A stretch of 64,000 bases of DNA from Bacillus sp. PAMC26568. Lineage in GTDB: Bacteria > Bacillota > Bacilli > Bacillales > Bacillaceae. Position numbers and translations under genes: made by a program. The notes beneath the pieces were generated by a model. That model had not been told where the DNA came from and made no database searches. It saw only the letters and a list, made by a program, of their open reading frames with translations. The stretch's first letter is position 1; every line of letters begins with the position of its first letter. Shown piece by piece: positions 37,136-49,377 of this stretch. The stretch lies in assembly GCF_014235785.1 (NCBI RefSeq), contig NZ_CP060137.1, positions 1,302,001 through 1,366,000 of the forward strand, read 5' to 3'.

Positions 37136-38320
37136 ATGAAAAACCAATGGATCAATTTCTTTTACGGTATTGTAAAAGTGACAATTCGCGGCAAAGGGAT
37201 GGAAAGGTTTATTAATGACTGCATCAGAAACGATATACCCGTTTGGAATGTACGAAGAGAAGAGGAGTCACTCTCTTTTTTTATTCGGCTTAAAGATGTA
37301 CATGCCATCCGTTCCGTAGCAAGGAAAAATGAATGCAAATGCTACTTGAAGCGTAAGGCAGGCTTACCTTTTCTTATTCAAAGATCCTTGAAGAACAGCG
37401 GATTTATTATTGGTTTCGGGCTGTTTTTTATCGTGATCCTCTTATTGTCTAACATGGTATGGGGAATTGATATTAAAGGGGCCAAGCCCAGCACAGAGCA
37501 TTTAATCAAGAAAGAGCTTGATGCAATGGGAGTAAAAGTTGGGAAACTGCAGTTTTTTATTGATGATCCTGATACGATACAGCGGAAGCTTACGAACAAC
37601 ATCCAAGAGCTCACATGGGTTGGGGTGGAATTGATAGGGACAAATTATCATCTGGAGGTTGTGGAAAAAAACGAGCCTGAAAAAATAACGCTATCAGGTC
37701 CTCAGCACATCGTTGCGAAGAAAAAAGCAATTATCACTAAAATGTACGTGGAACAAGGACAGCCTGCTGTAACGATTCATGAACATGTACGTGAAGGGCA
37801 GATTCTTGTTTCAGGTTTTATCGGAAATGAGAAAAACCAGCAAAAGGTCGCAGCAAAAGCCGAGATATTCGGTGAAACGTGGTACCGGGCAGAAGTAATT
37901 AAACCGATTGAGACGACTTTTAATGTGTTTTCTGGAAAAGATAAACGTAAGTATTATTTAAAACTGGGATCATTTCATGTTCCGGTTTGGGGATTTAATC
38001 AGGAGATATTTCCGTCGTTTGAAATGGAGGACGATGTGAGGACTGTAAAATTTTTAAAATGGAGCTTGCCTCTCGGATACGTAAAAGAAATTTATCGTGA
38101 AAAAGAAGTCGTTAAACGAAGCTACTCCATCAATGAAGCAAAGGAAGCCGCACTAAACGATGGAAAAAAAGAACTTCAGCAGAAATTAGGAGATGAAGCT
38201 GAAATAAAGGGTCAAAAAGTTTTGCACCAATCGAGTGAGAATGGTAAAGTAAAACTAATAGTGCTCTACCAAGTTATAGAAAATATCGTAAAAACAACAC
38301 CAATTGTTCAGGGAGATTAA
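37136..38320 (+). CDS. yqfD: Sporulation protein YqfD
   Basis: The 394-residue protein has a short cytoplasmic N-domain, one membrane helix (FIIGFGLFFIVILLLSNMVW, about residues 89-108) and a large extracytoplasmic domain with VEKNEPEKI and VREGQILVSGFIG. It matches YqfD, a mother-cell sporulation protein needed for efficient sporulation. SD AGGAGGATGGG. phoH starts four nt after its stop. Confidence 0.93.
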   Translation: MKNQWINFFYGIVKVTIRGKGMERFINDCIRNDIPVWNVRREEESLSFFIRLKDVHAIRSVARKNECKCYLKRKAGLPFLIQRSLKNSGFIIGFGLFFIVILLLSNMVWGIDIKGAKPSTEHLIKKELDAMGVKVGKLQFFIDDPDTIQRKLTNNIQELTWVGVELIGTNYHLEVVEKNEPEKITLSGPQHIVAKKKAIITKMYVEQGQPAVTIHEHVREGQILVSGFIGNEKNQQKVAAKAEIFGETWYRAEVIKPIETTFNVFSGKDKRKYYLKLGSFHVPVWGFNQEIFPSFEMEDDVRTVKFLKWSLPLGYVKEIYREKEVVKRSYSINEAKEAALNDGKKELQQKLGDEAEIKGQKVLHQSSENGKVKLIVLYQVIENIVKTTPIVQGD

Positions 38321-38323
38321 AGA

Positions 38324-39283
38324 ATGCCAGAAGAACTAGTTACGATAAATCAGCAATTAGAGAATCCAAATGAAGCGGTTGCTTTATTTGGAAACAATGA
38401 TGCACACCTCAAGCGAATGGAAGATGAACTGAACGTCTCAATTGTGACAAGAGGCGAAGCGGTTTACGTATCAGGTGATTCTGAAAGTGTGCAATTAGTA
38501 GATGACGTATTAACATCACTGCTGGTCCTTATCCGAAAAGGTATTTCAGTTAGTGAGAGAGACGTCATTTATGGAATTGAAATGGCGAAACAATTGAAAC
38601 TGGATGAATTTGAAGCATTGTATGTAGATGAAATTAGCAAAGATGCGCGCGGAAAATCAATACGTGTGAAAACACTTGGCCAAAGACATTATATTTCTTC
38701 GATCAGGAATAAAGATCTTGTATTTGGCATTGGTCCGGCTGGAACTGGAAAAACTTATTTAGCTGTGGTCATGGCAGTAAGCGCATTAAAGAATAATCAA
38801 ATCAAAAAAATCATTTTAACGAGGCCGGCAGTTGAAGCTGGAGAAAGTCTTGGTTTCCTTCCAGGTGATTTGAAAGAAAAGGTCGATCCTTACTTGCGCC
38901 CTCTTTACGACGCATTGCATGATGTTCTTGGGATGGAGCACACCCAGCGTTTAATTGAACGAGGTACGATTGAAATCGCTCCTCTTGCCTATATGAGAGG
39001 AAGAACGCTTGATGATGCATTTGTTATTCTAGACGAAGCTCAGAATACGACACCTGCTCAAATGAAAATGTTTTTGACAAGGCTTGGCTTTGGCTCAAGA
39101 ATGGTTATTACAGGTGATATCACACAGGTAGACTTGCCAAAAGGCGTTAAATCAGGACTTGCAGTTGCTAAAGAAACACTGCAATCTGTAAACGGCATAG
39201 CATTTAATGAACTGCAGCAATCAGATGTTGTTCGCCACCCGCTGGTTGCGAAAATCATCGAAGCATATGATCAGACAAAGTGA
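38324..39283 (+). CDS. phoH: PhoH family ATPase
   Basis: The 319-residue protein has a P-loop (FGIGPAGTGKTYLAVVMAV, about residues 136-154) and Walker B DDAFVILDEAQNTTP. Other conserved blocks are LTRPAVEAGESLGFLPGDLK and TRLGFGSRMVITGDITQVDL. PhoH-like proteins are linked to RNA metabolism and ribosome maturation, in keeping with ybeY and era nearby; the reaction in Bacillus is not established. The yqfC-yqfD-phoH arrangement is conserved. A terminator follows. Confidence 0.95.
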   Translation: MPEELVTINQQLENPNEAVALFGNNDAHLKRMEDELNVSIVTRGEAVYVSGDSESVQLVDDVLTSLLVLIRKGISVSERDVIYGIEMAKQLKLDEFEALYVDEISKDARGKSIRVKTLGQRHYISSIRNKDLVFGIGPAGTGKTYLAVVMAVSALKNNQIKKIILTRPAVEAGESLGFLPGDLKEKVDPYLRPLYDALHDVLGMEHTQRLIERGTIEIAPLAYMRGRTLDDAFVILDEAQNTTPAQMKMFLTRLGFGSRMVITGDITQVDLPKGVKSGLAVAKETLQSVNGIAFNELQQSDVVRHPLVAKIIEAYDQTK

Positions 39284-39315
39284 CCCGACAGCCCGATTTC
39301 GGGTCGCTTTTTTTC
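39280..39315 (+). terminator. Terminator after phoH
   Basis: GTGACCCG pairs with CGGGTCGC, followed by TTTTTTTC. The stop codon of phoH is in the stem. Confidence 0.8.
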
Positions 39316-39382
39316 TTTTTTAGTAACTTACTGCCAAAATTGGATGGGCGCCAGACGGTGAAGGGGAGCAGGGGGTGATGTT

Positions 39383-41560
39383 ATGAAAACGAAGAAGAAG
39401 ACGAAATTTATCCAGCTGATTGAAAAAGCAAAAAACTACCGTTTTATACATATTTCAATGTATGTCATGCTGGCAGCAGTTATATTTGTTTCCCTTTACA
39501 GCAATGTAAAACCGGAAACAGTTGATGTTGAACTTTTCACGTATTCAGATCAAACGATTATCGCACCTACACAGGCAGATGATACCTATGAAACAGAAAA
39601 AAAACGCCAGGAAGCATATGATGCTGTAGAAGATGAATATGTGCTGAGAAAAGACTATGTTGTAAATAGAGTAGAAGTCATAACATCCATTTTTGATTTT
39701 GTAAAAGAAACAAATAATGAAGCAGCAGATGAAATGAAACTTCAGAATGAAAATCTGGCTGAAGGAGAAGAAGCCTTTACTATTTCTGGAGAAGAAAAAC
39801 TTAAACGTTTAAAAGAAAAGCTTACTGCAGAGATTCGGGAAGAAATACCGGATGATGCTTTCGTAGCGCTGCTAAATTCTACTGACAATGAATTGTCAAT
39901 TGCCCAGGATGCAATTATTACAGCAGTAAATCGTGTCATGAGCAATGAAATTCCTCTGCAAAAACAAGAGGAGGCTAAGAATGCTGTAGAAGAAGAACTT
40001 AAATCCTCTACGCTGCGTGCTGAACTCACTGATGCGGCCATCCAGCTCGGCAGATATGCAGTGATTGCCAACTTTGTCTTTGATTTGGACGCAACGGAAG
40101 AAAAAAAGCAGCTGGCATATGATGATGTAAAAGAAGTTCAAATTAAACAGGGTCAGATTCTAGTCGAGGAAAACGGATACATCAGCAGAGACATTTACCG
40201 TAAGCTTGAACTTGTCGGGTTGCTTGACAATCAGCTTTCTTTAAAGCCATTTGCTGGTTTAATGCTGATCATTCTTCTGATTATTGCAGGTCTTATTTAT
40301 TATTTTGAAGCACCTGATAAATCAGCAGAGAAGAAAAATCACTCTCTGATTCTATACGTTTTGATTTTCAGCATTACAATCCTCCTCATAAAAATCATCA
40401 GTTTCTTTCAGGAAATTGAATATACGCATATCGGCTACCTTGTCCCTGTTGCGATGGGAGCTATGATGATTAAACTTCTGCTTCATGAAAGGCTTGCGAT
40501 CTTAACGAGTATTATTTTTGCCATTTGCGGAAGTATTATCTTTAATGAAGGCGTTACAGGGACATTCAATTTTACCATTGGAGTCTATTACTTGTTCGGC
40601 TGTTTAGCGGGAGTGTTATTCCTTAACGAGCATAATGTCCGTTCAAGAATTCTTCAAACCGGGCTGTTTATAGCGCTAATAAATATCCTGATCATTACTT
40701 CGATTATTCTCATCCAAAATGGGAGCTATTCGAATATTGAACTCGGCTCTTATTTTATTATGGCCCTTGTATCAGGACTTGTTTCTTCCGTATTGACGAT
40801 TGGGTTCATGCCATTTTTTGAAACAGGATTCGGCATATTATCAACAATGAAATTAATTGAGTTATCTAACCCAAATCATCCTTTGCTACGTAAAATTTTG
40901 ACAGAAACACCTGGAACCTATCATCACAGCGTCATGGTTGCAAATCTTTCAGAGGCAGCTTGTGAAGCGATTGGTGCAAATGGTCTGCTGGCCCGTGTAG
41001 GAGCGTACTATCATGATATTGGTAAAACAAAACGGCCTCAGTATTTTATCGAAAATCAGATGAATATTGACAACCCGCATGATAAATTGTCGCCTCAATT
41101 AAGCAAAAATGTTATTATTGCACATGCAACAGACGGTGCAGAGCTTCTGCGAAAGCATAAGATGCCAAAGGAATTTGTAGATATAGCTGAACAGCATCAT
41201 GGAACAACATTATTAAAATTTTTCTATCATAAAGCAAAACAAAACCATCCAGATATTTATGAAGACGAGTTTCGTTATCCGGGACCTAAACCTCAAACAA
41301 AAGAAATTGCCATCATTTCAATTGCTGATAGTGTTGAAGCTGCGGTTCGCTCCATGTCTAACCCGACTCCAGATAAGATTGAAAAGCTTATTAGAGGAAT
41401 CATTGCGGACAGACTACAAGATCATCAGCTGAATGAGTGTGATTTAACGTTAAGAGAACTTGATATAATCGCCAAATCACTTAGTGAGACATTAAAAGGT
41501 ATTTTTCATTCCCGGATTGAATATCCGGAACTAACAAAACAGAAGGTGAGACAAGCATGA
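39383..41560 (+). CDS. pgpH: PgpH, c-di-AMP phosphodiesterase (7TMR-HD)
   Basis: The 725-residue membrane protein has a first helix ([16 protein letters not shown]), a long extracytoplasmic 7TMR-HDED domain (about 45-285), seven membrane helices (about 290-480) and a C-terminal HD domain. That domain has [30 protein letters not shown] and [18 protein letters not shown]. In the family it hydrolyses c-di-AMP. ATG at 39383 behind GGGGGTGATGTT. Stop overlaps the ybeY start (ATGA). Confidence 0.95.
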   Translation: MKTKKKTKFIQLIEKAKNYRFIHISMYVMLAAVIFVSLYSNVKPETVDVELFTYSDQTIIAPTQADDTYETEKKRQEAYDAVEDEYVLRKDYVVNRVEVITSIFDFVKETNNEAADEMKLQNENLAEGEEAFTISGEEKLKRLKEKLTAEIREEIPDDAFVALLNSTDNELSIAQDAIITAVNRVMSNEIPLQKQEEAKNAVEEELKSSTLRAELTDAAIQLGRYAVIANFVFDLDATEEKKQLAYDDVKEVQIKQGQILVEENGYISRDIYRKLELVGLLDNQLSLKPFAGLMLIILLIIAGLIYYFEAPDKSAEKKNHSLILYVLIFSITILLIKIISFFQEIEYTHIGYLVPVAMGAMMIKLLLHERLAILTSIIFAICGSIIFNEGVTGTFNFTIGVYYLFGCLAGVLFLNEHNVRSRILQTGLFIALINILIITSIILIQNGSYSNIELGSYFIMALVSGLVSSVLTIGFMPFFETGFGILSTMKLIELSNPNHPLLRKILTETPGTYHHSVMVANLSEAACEAIGANGLLARVGAYYHDIGKTKRPQYFIENQMNIDNPHDKLSPQLSKNVIIAHATDGAELLRKHKMPKEFVDIAEQHHGTTLLKFFYHKAKQNHPDIYEDEFRYPGPKPQTKEIAIISIADSVEAAVRSMSNPTPDKIEKLIRGIIADRLQDHQLNECDLTLRELDIIAKSLSETLKGIFHSRIEYPELTKQKVRQA

Positions 41561-42036
41561 ATCGAATAATCATCGACATGACAGATGAAACAGGAATACT
41601 CGCGGAAGATCAGCTGCAAATAGTCAATCGTCTTCTGCAGCAGGCAGCTGAAATAGAAGGTATTTCTGAGGATGCTGAGCTATCCGTTACTTTCGTTGAT
41701 AATCAAAAAATACAAGAAATCAATCGGGATTATCGCAATAAAGATCAGGCAACAGATGTTATTTCATTTGCAATGGAAGAGCAGGGCGAAGGGGAAGTTT
41801 CAATAAAAGGGATGGACATGCCTCAAGTTTTAGGAGATATTATTATATCTGTCCCCCGTGCAGAGGAACAAGCGCTTGAATATGGCCATTCCTTTACAAG
41901 AGAGCTTGGATTCTTAGCGGTACATGGCTTTCTTCATCTTCTTGGGTATGATCATATGACACCTGTAGATGAAGCAAAGATGTTCACTAAACAAAAGGAA
42001 ATCCTTGATGCTTATGGGCTTAAAAGGGAGATCTGA
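41557..42036 (+). CDS. ybeY: Endoribonuclease YbeY
   Basis: The 159-residue metalloenzyme matures 16S rRNA ends and takes part in ribosome quality control. The zinc motif HxxxHxxxxxH is present as [11 protein letters not shown] (about residues 124-134), and the [15 protein letters not shown] block is typical. SD AAGGTGAG before the ATG at 41557. Its 3' end overlaps dgkA by about 29 nt. Confidence 0.96.
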   Translation: MNRIIIDMTDETGILAEDQLQIVNRLLQQAAEIEGISEDAELSVTFVDNQKIQEINRDYRNKDQATDVISFAMEEQGEGEVSIKGMDMPQVLGDIIISVPRAEEQALEYGHSFTRELGFLAVHGFLHLLGYDHMTPVDEAKMFTKQKEILDAYGLKREI

Positions 42037-42385
42037 GCGGGAACGGTTTTTTCGGAGTTTTTCTTTTGCTTGGGACGGGATCCTGACTACTTTTAAAACC
42101 GAACGGAACTTTCAATTTCATATCGTCATTTGCATCCTGGTCACAGCTGCCAGTTTTTTCTTTCATATATCGCTCTCAGAATGGATTATTGTCCTTTTTT
42201 TAATGGGCGGAATGCTTTCTCTTGAGTTAATGAATACAGCGTTAGAGCGGATTGTAGATCTTGTAACCTCAGAATATCATCCATTGGCAAAAGCGGGAAA
42301 AGACGCAGCCGCAGGTGCTGTTTTGATTTATGCTGTGCTAGCGGTTATTATAGGATTAATCATTTTTATTCCGAAAGTTTTATAA
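42008..42385 (+). CDS. dgkA: Undecaprenol kinase (diacylglycerol kinase family)
   Basis: The 125-residue integral membrane kinase has three helices and the signature [20 protein letters not shown] ([13 protein letters not shown]) plus [14 protein letters not shown]. In B. subtilis this enzyme phosphorylates undecaprenol for cell-wall lipid recycling. Start 42008 lies eight nt after AAAGGA; ATG at 42014 (123 residues, the B. subtilis length) is the alternative. It overlaps ybeY and precedes cdd. Confidence 0.93.
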   Translation: MLMGLKGRSERERFFRSFSFAWDGILTTFKTERNFQFHIVICILVTAASFFFHISLSEWIIVLFLMGGMLSLELMNTALERIVDLVTSEYHPLAKAGKDAAAGAVLIYAVLAVIIGLIIFIPKVL

Positions 42386-43805
<1,420 letters not shown>

Positions 43806-43824
43806 AAAGTCTCTTTTCTAAACC

Positions 43825-43852
43825 AATGTCTTTGCGAACAAAGACATTTTAA
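43825..43852 (+). terminator. Terminator after era
   Basis: AATGTCTTTG pairs with CAAAGACATT around a CGAA tetraloop, followed by TTTAATAAT (weak T-run). Confidence 0.6.
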
Positions 43853-43996
43853 TAATACAGGTGCTGTCAAAGCCTTTTGTTAACTGCTTTTTTACAAAAT
43901 TTGTTTAACATGAAATGAAGGATATCAGGTCAAAATAACGTTATAGAAATTGGATAAAAGCTTGCTTGTCTTAACGACAGAAAGGTGGGGGTTTAC

Positions 43997-44140
43997 ATGT
44001 TGGATTTTACCTGGAAAGTCTTTATTAATACAGGTAATATTGATACCTATCTTCTTTTTAAGGAACTGGAAAAAGATACTGGTGACGGACCCGATTTACA
44101 AGATCATGAGCTAGCAGAAGTTGATTTTCCAATTTCGTGA
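43997..44140 (+). CDS. yqzL: YqzL family small protein
   Basis: The 47-residue protein reads MLDFTWKVFINTGNIDTYLL then FKELEKDTG and an acidic tail ending DFPIS. The sequence pattern and the location between era and recO match B. subtilis YqzL, function unknown. The ATG at 43997 follows AAAGGTGGGGG. It is too short for routine ORF calling. Confidence 0.92.
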   Translation: MLDFTWKVFINTGNIDTYLLFKELEKDTGDGPDLQDHELAEVDFPIS

Positions 44141-44172
44141 TCTGACCGTATCCTTCTGGATGGTGAGAAAGA

Positions 44173-44928
44173 TTGCTTCAAAAATGTGAAGGAATTGTGA
44201 TTAGAACAACCGATTATGGTGAAACAAATAAAATTATTACGATTTTTACCCGTGAAATGGGTAAAATCGGGGTTATGGCTAGAGGCGCAAAGAAACCCAG
44301 CAGCCGATTAACCTCTTCAACTCAGTTATTTACTTATGGCCATTTCTTATTTCAAAAATCTTCAGGGCTTGGAGCTTTGCAGCAGGGCGAGACAATTTCA
44401 TCCATGCGGGGGATCAGGGAAGATATCTTTTTGACGGCATATGCCTCATATATTGCTGAATTGCTTGATAAAAGTACGGAACAGCGCGAACCCAATCCCT
44501 TTCTTTTTGAATTGTTCAGTCAGACGCTGCAGCTTTTGAATGAAGGCATTGACCCGGATATATTGCTTCATATCTTTGAAATGAAAATAGTGAATGTACT
44601 TGGTTTATATCCTCAGCTCGATTCATGTGTAAACTGCAGCAGCAAGGATGGGACGTTTCATTTTTCTGTTAGAGAAAACGGATTTATCTGTCACAGATGC
44701 TTTGAAATCGATCCGTATAGACTGCAAATTTCTCAAGGGACAGCTAAGCTATTGCGCTTGTTTTATTATTTTGATTTAGAAAGACTTGGAAAAGTGACTG
44801 TAAAACCGGAGACAAAGGCTGAAATTAAAAGTGTCATTGATTCATATTATAATGAATACTCCGGTTTATTCCTTAAATCCAAAAAGTTTTTAGATCAGAT
44901 TGAGTCGTTAAAAGGAAAGCTGTCCTGA
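44173..44928 (+). CDS. recO: RecO, recombination mediator
   Basis: The 251-residue protein helps RecA load on SSB-coated DNA in the RecFOR pathway. It starts [20 protein letters not shown] (OB-fold N-domain, [13 protein letters not shown]) and has a zinc finger formed by CVNCSSKDG and ICHRCF (about residues 147-177). Start TTG at 44173 after GGTGAG. It follows yqzL as in B. subtilis. Confidence 0.94.
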   Translation: MLQKCEGIVIRTTDYGETNKIITIFTREMGKIGVMARGAKKPSSRLTSSTQLFTYGHFLFQKSSGLGALQQGETISSMRGIREDIFLTAYASYIAELLDKSTEQREPNPFLFELFSQTLQLLNEGIDPDILLHIFEMKIVNVLGLYPQLDSCVNCSSKDGTFHFSVRENGFICHRCFEIDPYRLQISQGTAKLLRLFYYFDLERLGKVTVKPETKAEIKSVIDSYYNEYSGLFLKSKKFLDQIESLKGKLS

Positions 44929-44934
44929 TACATA

Positions 44935-44963
44935 TTGACATCGTCTTTTAATTGAATTATGAT
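44935..44963 (+). promoter_or_regulatory. glyQS promoter
   Basis: A perfect TTGACA (44935-44940), 17-nt spacer, and TATGAT (44958-44963) lie directly upstream of the T-box leader. Confidence 0.8.
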
Positions 44964-44979
44964 GCTAATAAATTAATAT

Positions 44980-45187
44980 GTTGCGGTGAGAGAAAAAGAG
45001 TATTTGCCATTTGTTATGAAAAGCGACCTTAGGATGGTGCGAGCTAGGGGATAACAGGCAGAGAAAAGGCGTTCTTGAGCAACTTTTCCGGAAAGAGGCT
45101 AATGCTTTGATGCATTGGCAATTAGGGTGGAACCGCGGGTTAACTCTCGTCCCTATGCAGCTGACAGCTGCATAGAGACGGGAGTTT
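44980..45187 (+). ncRNA. Glycine T-box leader of glyQS
   Basis: The T-box sequence AGGGTGGAACCGCGG is at 45124-45138. Stem I is closed by GTTGC (44980-44984) and GCAAC (45078-45082); an upper stem pairs TTTGCC with GGCAGA. The unpaired 3' side reads AAAAGGCG, giving GGC (45068-45070) as the likely glycine specifier followed by a purine. The terminator (45143-45186) pairs ACTCTCGTC with GACGGGAGT plus an inner GC-rich arm, then TTTTTT. Uncharged tRNA-Gly would favour the antiterminator. Confidence 0.95.
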
Positions 45188-45198
45188 TTTGTTTTCTA

Positions 45199-45340
45199 AA
45201 GGCTCTTTTCATAAAGTTAAGTTGCTTTTTGGAAAAATGGTTAAAAACTTAGTGGATTGGAGTGGAAGGCAAGAGCCTGCAGCGGAAATCCACGGCTAAA
45301 GTTTATATCCAAAAACAACTATCAATGCGAAAACAGCCTT
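45199..45340 (+). repeat. Dispersed repeat family A, copy 3 (MITE-like)
   Basis: A short copy (about 142 bp) from AAGGCTCTTTTC to GCGAAAACAGCCTT with inverted ends AAGGCT-TTTT / AAAA-AGCCTT. It keeps GGATTG-AGTGGAAGGCA, CCTGCAGCGGAAATCCACGG and AAAAACAACTATCAATGCG blocks but lacks the central part of the other copies. It lies in the untranslated leader between the T-box terminator and glyQ. Confidence 0.75.
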
Positions 45341-45354
45341 TTTTTAGAAAAAAG

Positions 45355-45400
45355 CACGAAACCTGAATAAATACGGTAATGAGTATTTATTGGTTTCGTG
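45355..45400 (+). other. Long hairpin in the glyQS leader downstream of the T-box
   Basis: CACGAAACC (45355-45363) pairs with GGTTTCGTG (45392-45400) and AATAAATAC (45366-45374) with GTATTTATT (45383-45391), an 18-bp stem with a two-nt bulge and eight-nt loop. No T-run follows on the plus strand; the minus strand reads TTTTTTC after the stem, so it could terminate antisense transcription. Confidence 0.65.
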
Positions 45401-45442
45401 AACACGGTTTTTAAATAAGTAAAGCATTTGGAGGTGCTTAGG

Positions 45443-46333
45443 TTGAACATTCAAGACATGATTGTAACATTGCAAAAACATTGGTCAGATCACGGCTGTA
45501 TTTTAATGCAAGCGTATGATACCGAAAAAGGAGCAGGAACGATGAGCCCTTATACGTTCCTTAAGGCGATAGGTCCTGAACCTTGGAAAGTGGCATATGT
45601 AGAGCCGTCACGCCGTCCGGCTGATGGAAGATACGGAGAGAATCCGAACCGTCTTTATCAGCATCATCAATTTCAGGTAATTATCAAACCGTCGCCTGAC
45701 AATATTCAAGAATGGTATTTAGATTCTTTAAAAGCGCTTGGGATTGATCCGCTTCAGCATGATATTCGCTTTGTTGAGGATAACTGGGAAAATCCTTCTC
45801 TAGGATGTGCCGGACTAGGATGGGAAGTCTGGCTTGATGGGATGGAAATCACACAATTCACCTACTTCCAGCAAGTTGGCGGAATTGAATGCAAACCGGT
45901 ATCTGTAGAGATCACTTATGGGATTGAAAGACTTGCTTCATACATTCAGGATAAGGAGAATGTTTTTGACTTAGAATGGACAGAAGGATTTACGGTTCGT
46001 GATATTTTCTTAATGCCTGAATATGAGCATTCTAAATATACATTCGAAACATCTAATGCTGACATGCTGTTCGAGCTCTTTGCTATTTACGAAAAAGAAG
46101 CACATCGACAAATGGATGAGGGACTTGTGCATCCTGCATATGATTACGTACTTAAATGCTCCCATACGTTTAACTTGCTTGATGCAAGAGGTGCAATTTC
46201 TGTAACTGAAAGAACCGGGTATATTGGCCGTGTTCGGAACCTAGCCAGAAAAGTGGCTAAAACATTTTATGATGAGCGGGAAAAATTAGGGTTCCCAATG
46301 CTGAAACAAGAGGAGGCGAAAACAAATGAGTAA
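45443..46333 (+). CDS. glyQ: Glycyl-tRNA synthetase alpha subunit
   Basis: The 296-residue catalytic subunit starts [20 protein letters not shown]. Class II motifs are visible: [31 protein letters not shown] and FTYFQQVGG. Start TTG at 45443 is seven nt after GGAGGTG; length matches B. subtilis (295). Regulated by the glycine T-box. Its end overlaps glyS by eight nt. Confidence 0.97.
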   Translation: MNIQDMIVTLQKHWSDHGCILMQAYDTEKGAGTMSPYTFLKAIGPEPWKVAYVEPSRRPADGRYGENPNRLYQHHQFQVIIKPSPDNIQEWYLDSLKALGIDPLQHDIRFVEDNWENPSLGCAGLGWEVWLDGMEITQFTYFQQVGGIECKPVSVEITYGIERLASYIQDKENVFDLEWTEGFTVRDIFLMPEYEHSKYTFETSNADMLFELFAIYEKEAHRQMDEGLVHPAYDYVLKCSHTFNLLDARGAISVTERTGYIGRVRNLARKVAKTFYDEREKLGFPMLKQEEAKTNE

Positions 46334-48389
46334 ACATGATTTGCTGCTTGAAGTCGGACTTGAGGAATTGCCCGCAAGGTTTGTGACAGATGCTATGAAT
46401 CAGCTTTCTCTCAAAGTTACAAACTGGCTAAAGGAGAAAAATATCTCATTTGGGGAAGTCAGCGTGTATTCCACCCCAAGAAGACTGGCTGTTCAAATCC
46501 AGGGTGTAGCGATTAAACAAATGGATATTGAAGAAGAAGCTAAAGGACCCGCTAGGAAGATTGCACTGGATCAAGAGGGAAACTGGTCCAAAGCAGCCAT
46601 CGGTTTTTCCAGAGGCCAGGGTGCAAGTGTTGATGATATCTATTTCAAGGAAATTGGCGGCATCGAATATGTTCATGTTCAGAAGTTTATTAAAGGAAAA
46701 GAAACGAAAGAGCTTTTAACTGAGCTGCGAGAAATCATAACGGGCTTGACCTTTCCTAAGAATATGCGCTGGGGATCACAGGATCTTAGGTTTGCACGTC
46801 CGATCAAATGGATCGTTGCTTTATTTGGCCAGGAGGTCATTTCTTTTAACATCACTGGTGTACATACAGGAAATGAAACAATGGGGCATCGCTTTTTAGG
46901 AACCAAACAATTGATTGAGCGTCCTGCTGATTATGAAAAGGTCCTGCTGTCTCAGTTTGTCATTGCCTCACCCGTTAAAAGAAAAGAAGCCATTTTGACA
47001 CAGCTTCATCATCTTGAAGAGGAAAACAAGTGGAACATTCCGATTGATCAGGAACTATTGGAAGAAGTAACGAATCTGGTTGAATATCCTACAGCGTTGT
47101 TTGGGAAATTTGAAGAAGAGTACCTATCTCTTCCTGAAGAAGTGCTTGTGACAACGATGAAAGAGCACCAGCGCTATTTCCCTGTGAAAGATCATGAAGG
47201 ACGCTTGCTTCCATATTTCGTAACCGTAAGAAACGGTGATCACAACCACATTGAAAATGTAGCAAGAGGGAATGAAAAGGTTCTTCGTGCACGCCTATCA
47301 GATGCTGCTTTTTTCTATAAAGAAGATCAAAAGCTTGTGATCGCAGACAATTTGAAAAAACTGGATAAAATTGTTTTCCATGAAGAGCTTGGAACGACGG
47401 GAGATAAAGTAAGAAGAATAACTGAGCTTTCCGTTGCTCTTGCAGAGCGATTTAATGCATCAGATGAAGAAAAATCTTTTGTAAAACGCACAGCGGAAAT
47501 CTGTAAATTCGACCTTGTGACAAATATGGTATATGAATTTCCGGAATTACAGGGGATTATTGGTGAAAAATATGCTAAGGCATTTGGAGAAGCAGATGAA
47601 GTGGCTGCAGCAATAAATGAACATTATATGCCGCGGCATGCTGACGATAAGGCTCCTGCTTCAAACACAGGTGCTATTGTGGCTCTTGCTGATAAACTGG
47701 ATACTATCTCAGGTTTCTTCGCAATTGGCGTTATTCCAACAGGTTCGCAGGATCCTTATGCTCTAAGACGTCAAGCAAGCGGAATTGTACAGATTTTGCT
47801 GGCTAAGAAGTGGAAAATTTCTTTAGAAGAATTATTTGAAATTGCTCTTGTTCCGTTTAAAGACATTGATGAAAACAAAGTAAGAAATGATCTGATTGCT
47901 TTTTTCAAAATGAGAGTTAAGCATGTTCTGGATGAAAAGAAAATACGATACGATATTATTGATGCAGTCCTTGGAGCAGATCAGCATGAGCTGACAGCTA
48001 TTTTAGAAAAAGCAAAAGTGTTGGAAGCTTCTTCTAAAGGTGAAAACTTTAAAGAAACAATGGAAGCTTTTGCAAGGGTTCAAAATATCTCGAAAAAAGG
48101 GTCTGCTAACGAAGTGAACCCTGAACTCTTCCAAAATAATGAAGAGCACCTTCTTTACGAGATATCTGTACAGGTGAAAAAAGAATATGAATCGAGCGTT
48201 GCCGGCGGAGATTATAAACAGGCTTTTGCTTCACTTTGCACATTGCAGCCTTTTATTCAATCATACTTTAATGAAACAATGGTAATGGCTGATGATGAGG
48301 CTCTAAAAACGAATCGTCTGGCGCAAATGAAACAGCTTGCTGCCATGATTGAATCTTTTGCCAATATGGATGCTGTCATTGTAAAATAG
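46326..48389 (+). CDS. glyS: Glycyl-tRNA synthetase beta subunit
   Basis: The 687-residue subunit, with GlyQ, forms the alpha2beta2 enzyme and binds tRNA-Gly. It begins [20 protein letters not shown], carries [20 protein letters not shown], the HD-like [14 protein letters not shown] region, and a C-terminal DALR anticodon-binding domain. SD AGGAGG. Two-subunit GlyRS is the usual Bacillus type. Confidence 0.97.
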   Translation: MSKHDLLLEVGLEELPARFVTDAMNQLSLKVTNWLKEKNISFGEVSVYSTPRRLAVQIQGVAIKQMDIEEEAKGPARKIALDQEGNWSKAAIGFSRGQGASVDDIYFKEIGGIEYVHVQKFIKGKETKELLTELREIITGLTFPKNMRWGSQDLRFARPIKWIVALFGQEVISFNITGVHTGNETMGHRFLGTKQLIERPADYEKVLLSQFVIASPVKRKEAILTQLHHLEEENKWNIPIDQELLEEVTNLVEYPTALFGKFEEEYLSLPEEVLVTTMKEHQRYFPVKDHEGRLLPYFVTVRNGDHNHIENVARGNEKVLRARLSDAAFFYKEDQKLVIADNLKKLDKIVFHEELGTTGDKVRRITELSVALAERFNASDEEKSFVKRTAEICKFDLVTNMVYEFPELQGIIGEKYAKAFGEADEVAAAINEHYMPRHADDKAPASNTGAIVALADKLDTISGFFAIGVIPTGSQDPYALRRQASGIVQILLAKKWKISLEELFEIALVPFKDIDENKVRNDLIAFFKMRVKHVLDEKKIRYDIIDAVLGADQHELTAILEKAKVLEASSKGENFKETMEAFARVQNISKKGSANEVNPELFQNNEEHLLYEISVQVKKEYESSVAGGDYKQAFASLCTLQPFIQSYFNETMVMADDEALKTNRLAQMKQLAAMIESFANMDAVIVK

Positions 48390-48395
48390 AAACAA

Positions 48396-48435
48396 GACGG
48401 TTGCCTCTAAACGGCAATCGTCTCCTTCTTTTTTA
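48396..48435 (+). terminator. Terminator after glyQS
   Basis: GACGGTTGCC pairs with GGCAATCGTC (one G-T pair), then TCCTTCTTTTTT. Confidence 0.8.
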
Positions 48436-48479
48436 GGAGAACAAATAACTGATTGCAGAAATTGAAACCGCTTTTCGTA

Positions 48480-48606
48480 ATTGTCCAGCTCCACCGCCTA
48501 ACCCCTCGGTCAGAACGGCTCCGCCGATGAAGTCAACCCCGGACTTCCCCGTCGGATCCTTTTCTGCTATGCCTGGGCTAAACAGGCGGTTCCCCTTTTC
48601 TTTTCT
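48480..48606 (+). repeat. Dispersed repeat family B, copy 4
   Basis: The block starts TTGTCCAGCTCCACCGCCTA and ends TTCCCCTTTTCTTTT. It aligns with reversed copy 1 and with copy 6 through CCTCGGTCAGAAC, AAGTCAACCCCGGACTT and TGCCTGGGCTAAACAGGCG. The central stem is more degenerate than in copy 1. Confidence 0.7.
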
Positions 48607-48719
48607 AAAGGTTCTTTTCAAACCGAACAAATAGTATATAATATTTATATATAGTATAACCTATTTAATCATCGGAAATAGAAGAACGAGCGATACATAT
48701 GTATTGGAACCTTAAGGCG

Positions 48720-49358
48720 GTGAGTACAATCGAATTAAATAAAAGACAAGATCATATTCTGCAAATTGTTAAAGACAATGGGCCGATTACTGGTGAACAT
48801 ATCGCAGATCAGCTGAATTTGACAAGGGCAACACTGCGTCCTGACCTTGCTATTCTGACAATGGCAGGCTACCTTGAGGCAAGACCAAGGGTAGGCTACT
48901 TCTATACTGGGAAAACAGGTGCAGGCCTCCTGTCAGAAAAGCTCAAAAAATTACAAGTAAAAGATTTTCAATCTATTCCTGTTGTCGTAAATGAAAATGT
49001 ATCTGTGTATGACGCCATCGTTACGATGTTTCTGGAAGATGTCGGAACTTTATTTGTGGTGGACCAAGGGTCAATTCTTGTCGGAGTTTTATCAAGAAAA
49101 GATCTGCTTAGAGCAAGCATCGGCAAGCAGGAGCTCGCTTCCATACCTGTAAATATTATTATGACACGAATGCCGAACATTACGATGTGCCAGCGCGAAG
49201 ATTATATTATGGATGTTGCAAAGTACTTAATAAATAAACAAATTGATGCCATTCCTGTTATTAAAGAAACTGAAAAGGGTTTTGAAGTAATTGGCAGAAT
49301 TACTAAAACAAATATGACGAAAATCTTGGTCGGACTAGCGGAGAATGAAATCATCTAA
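48720..49358 (+). CDS. ccpN: CcpN, repressor of gluconeogenic genes
   Basis: The 212-residue regulator has an N-terminal helix-turn-helix ([20 protein letters not shown] and [20 protein letters not shown]) and two CBS domains (about residues 75-205). In B. subtilis CcpN represses gapB and pckA during glycolysis. The start GTG at 48720 gives exactly the B. subtilis length; an ATG at 48699 adds seven residues and also lacks a good SD. An AT-rich promoter with TATAAT lies near 48640. Co-oriented with yqfL, its partner in B. subtilis. Confidence 0.95.
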   Translation: MSTIELNKRQDHILQIVKDNGPITGEHIADQLNLTRATLRPDLAILTMAGYLEARPRVGYFYTGKTGAGLLSEKLKKLQVKDFQSIPVVVNENVSVYDAIVTMFLEDVGTLFVVDQGSILVGVLSRKDLLRASIGKQELASIPVNIIMTRMPNITMCQREDYIMDVAKYLINKQIDAIPVIKETEKGFEVIGRITKTNMTKILVGLAENEII

Positions 49359-49377
49359 CTGGGGAGTGAGGAATGGT

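Noticed and set aside
44980..45187. Search for tRNA genes near the T-box
   Set aside because: The folded region is a riboswitch with the T-box motif, not a tRNA; no tRNA or rRNA gene was recognised anywhere in the window.
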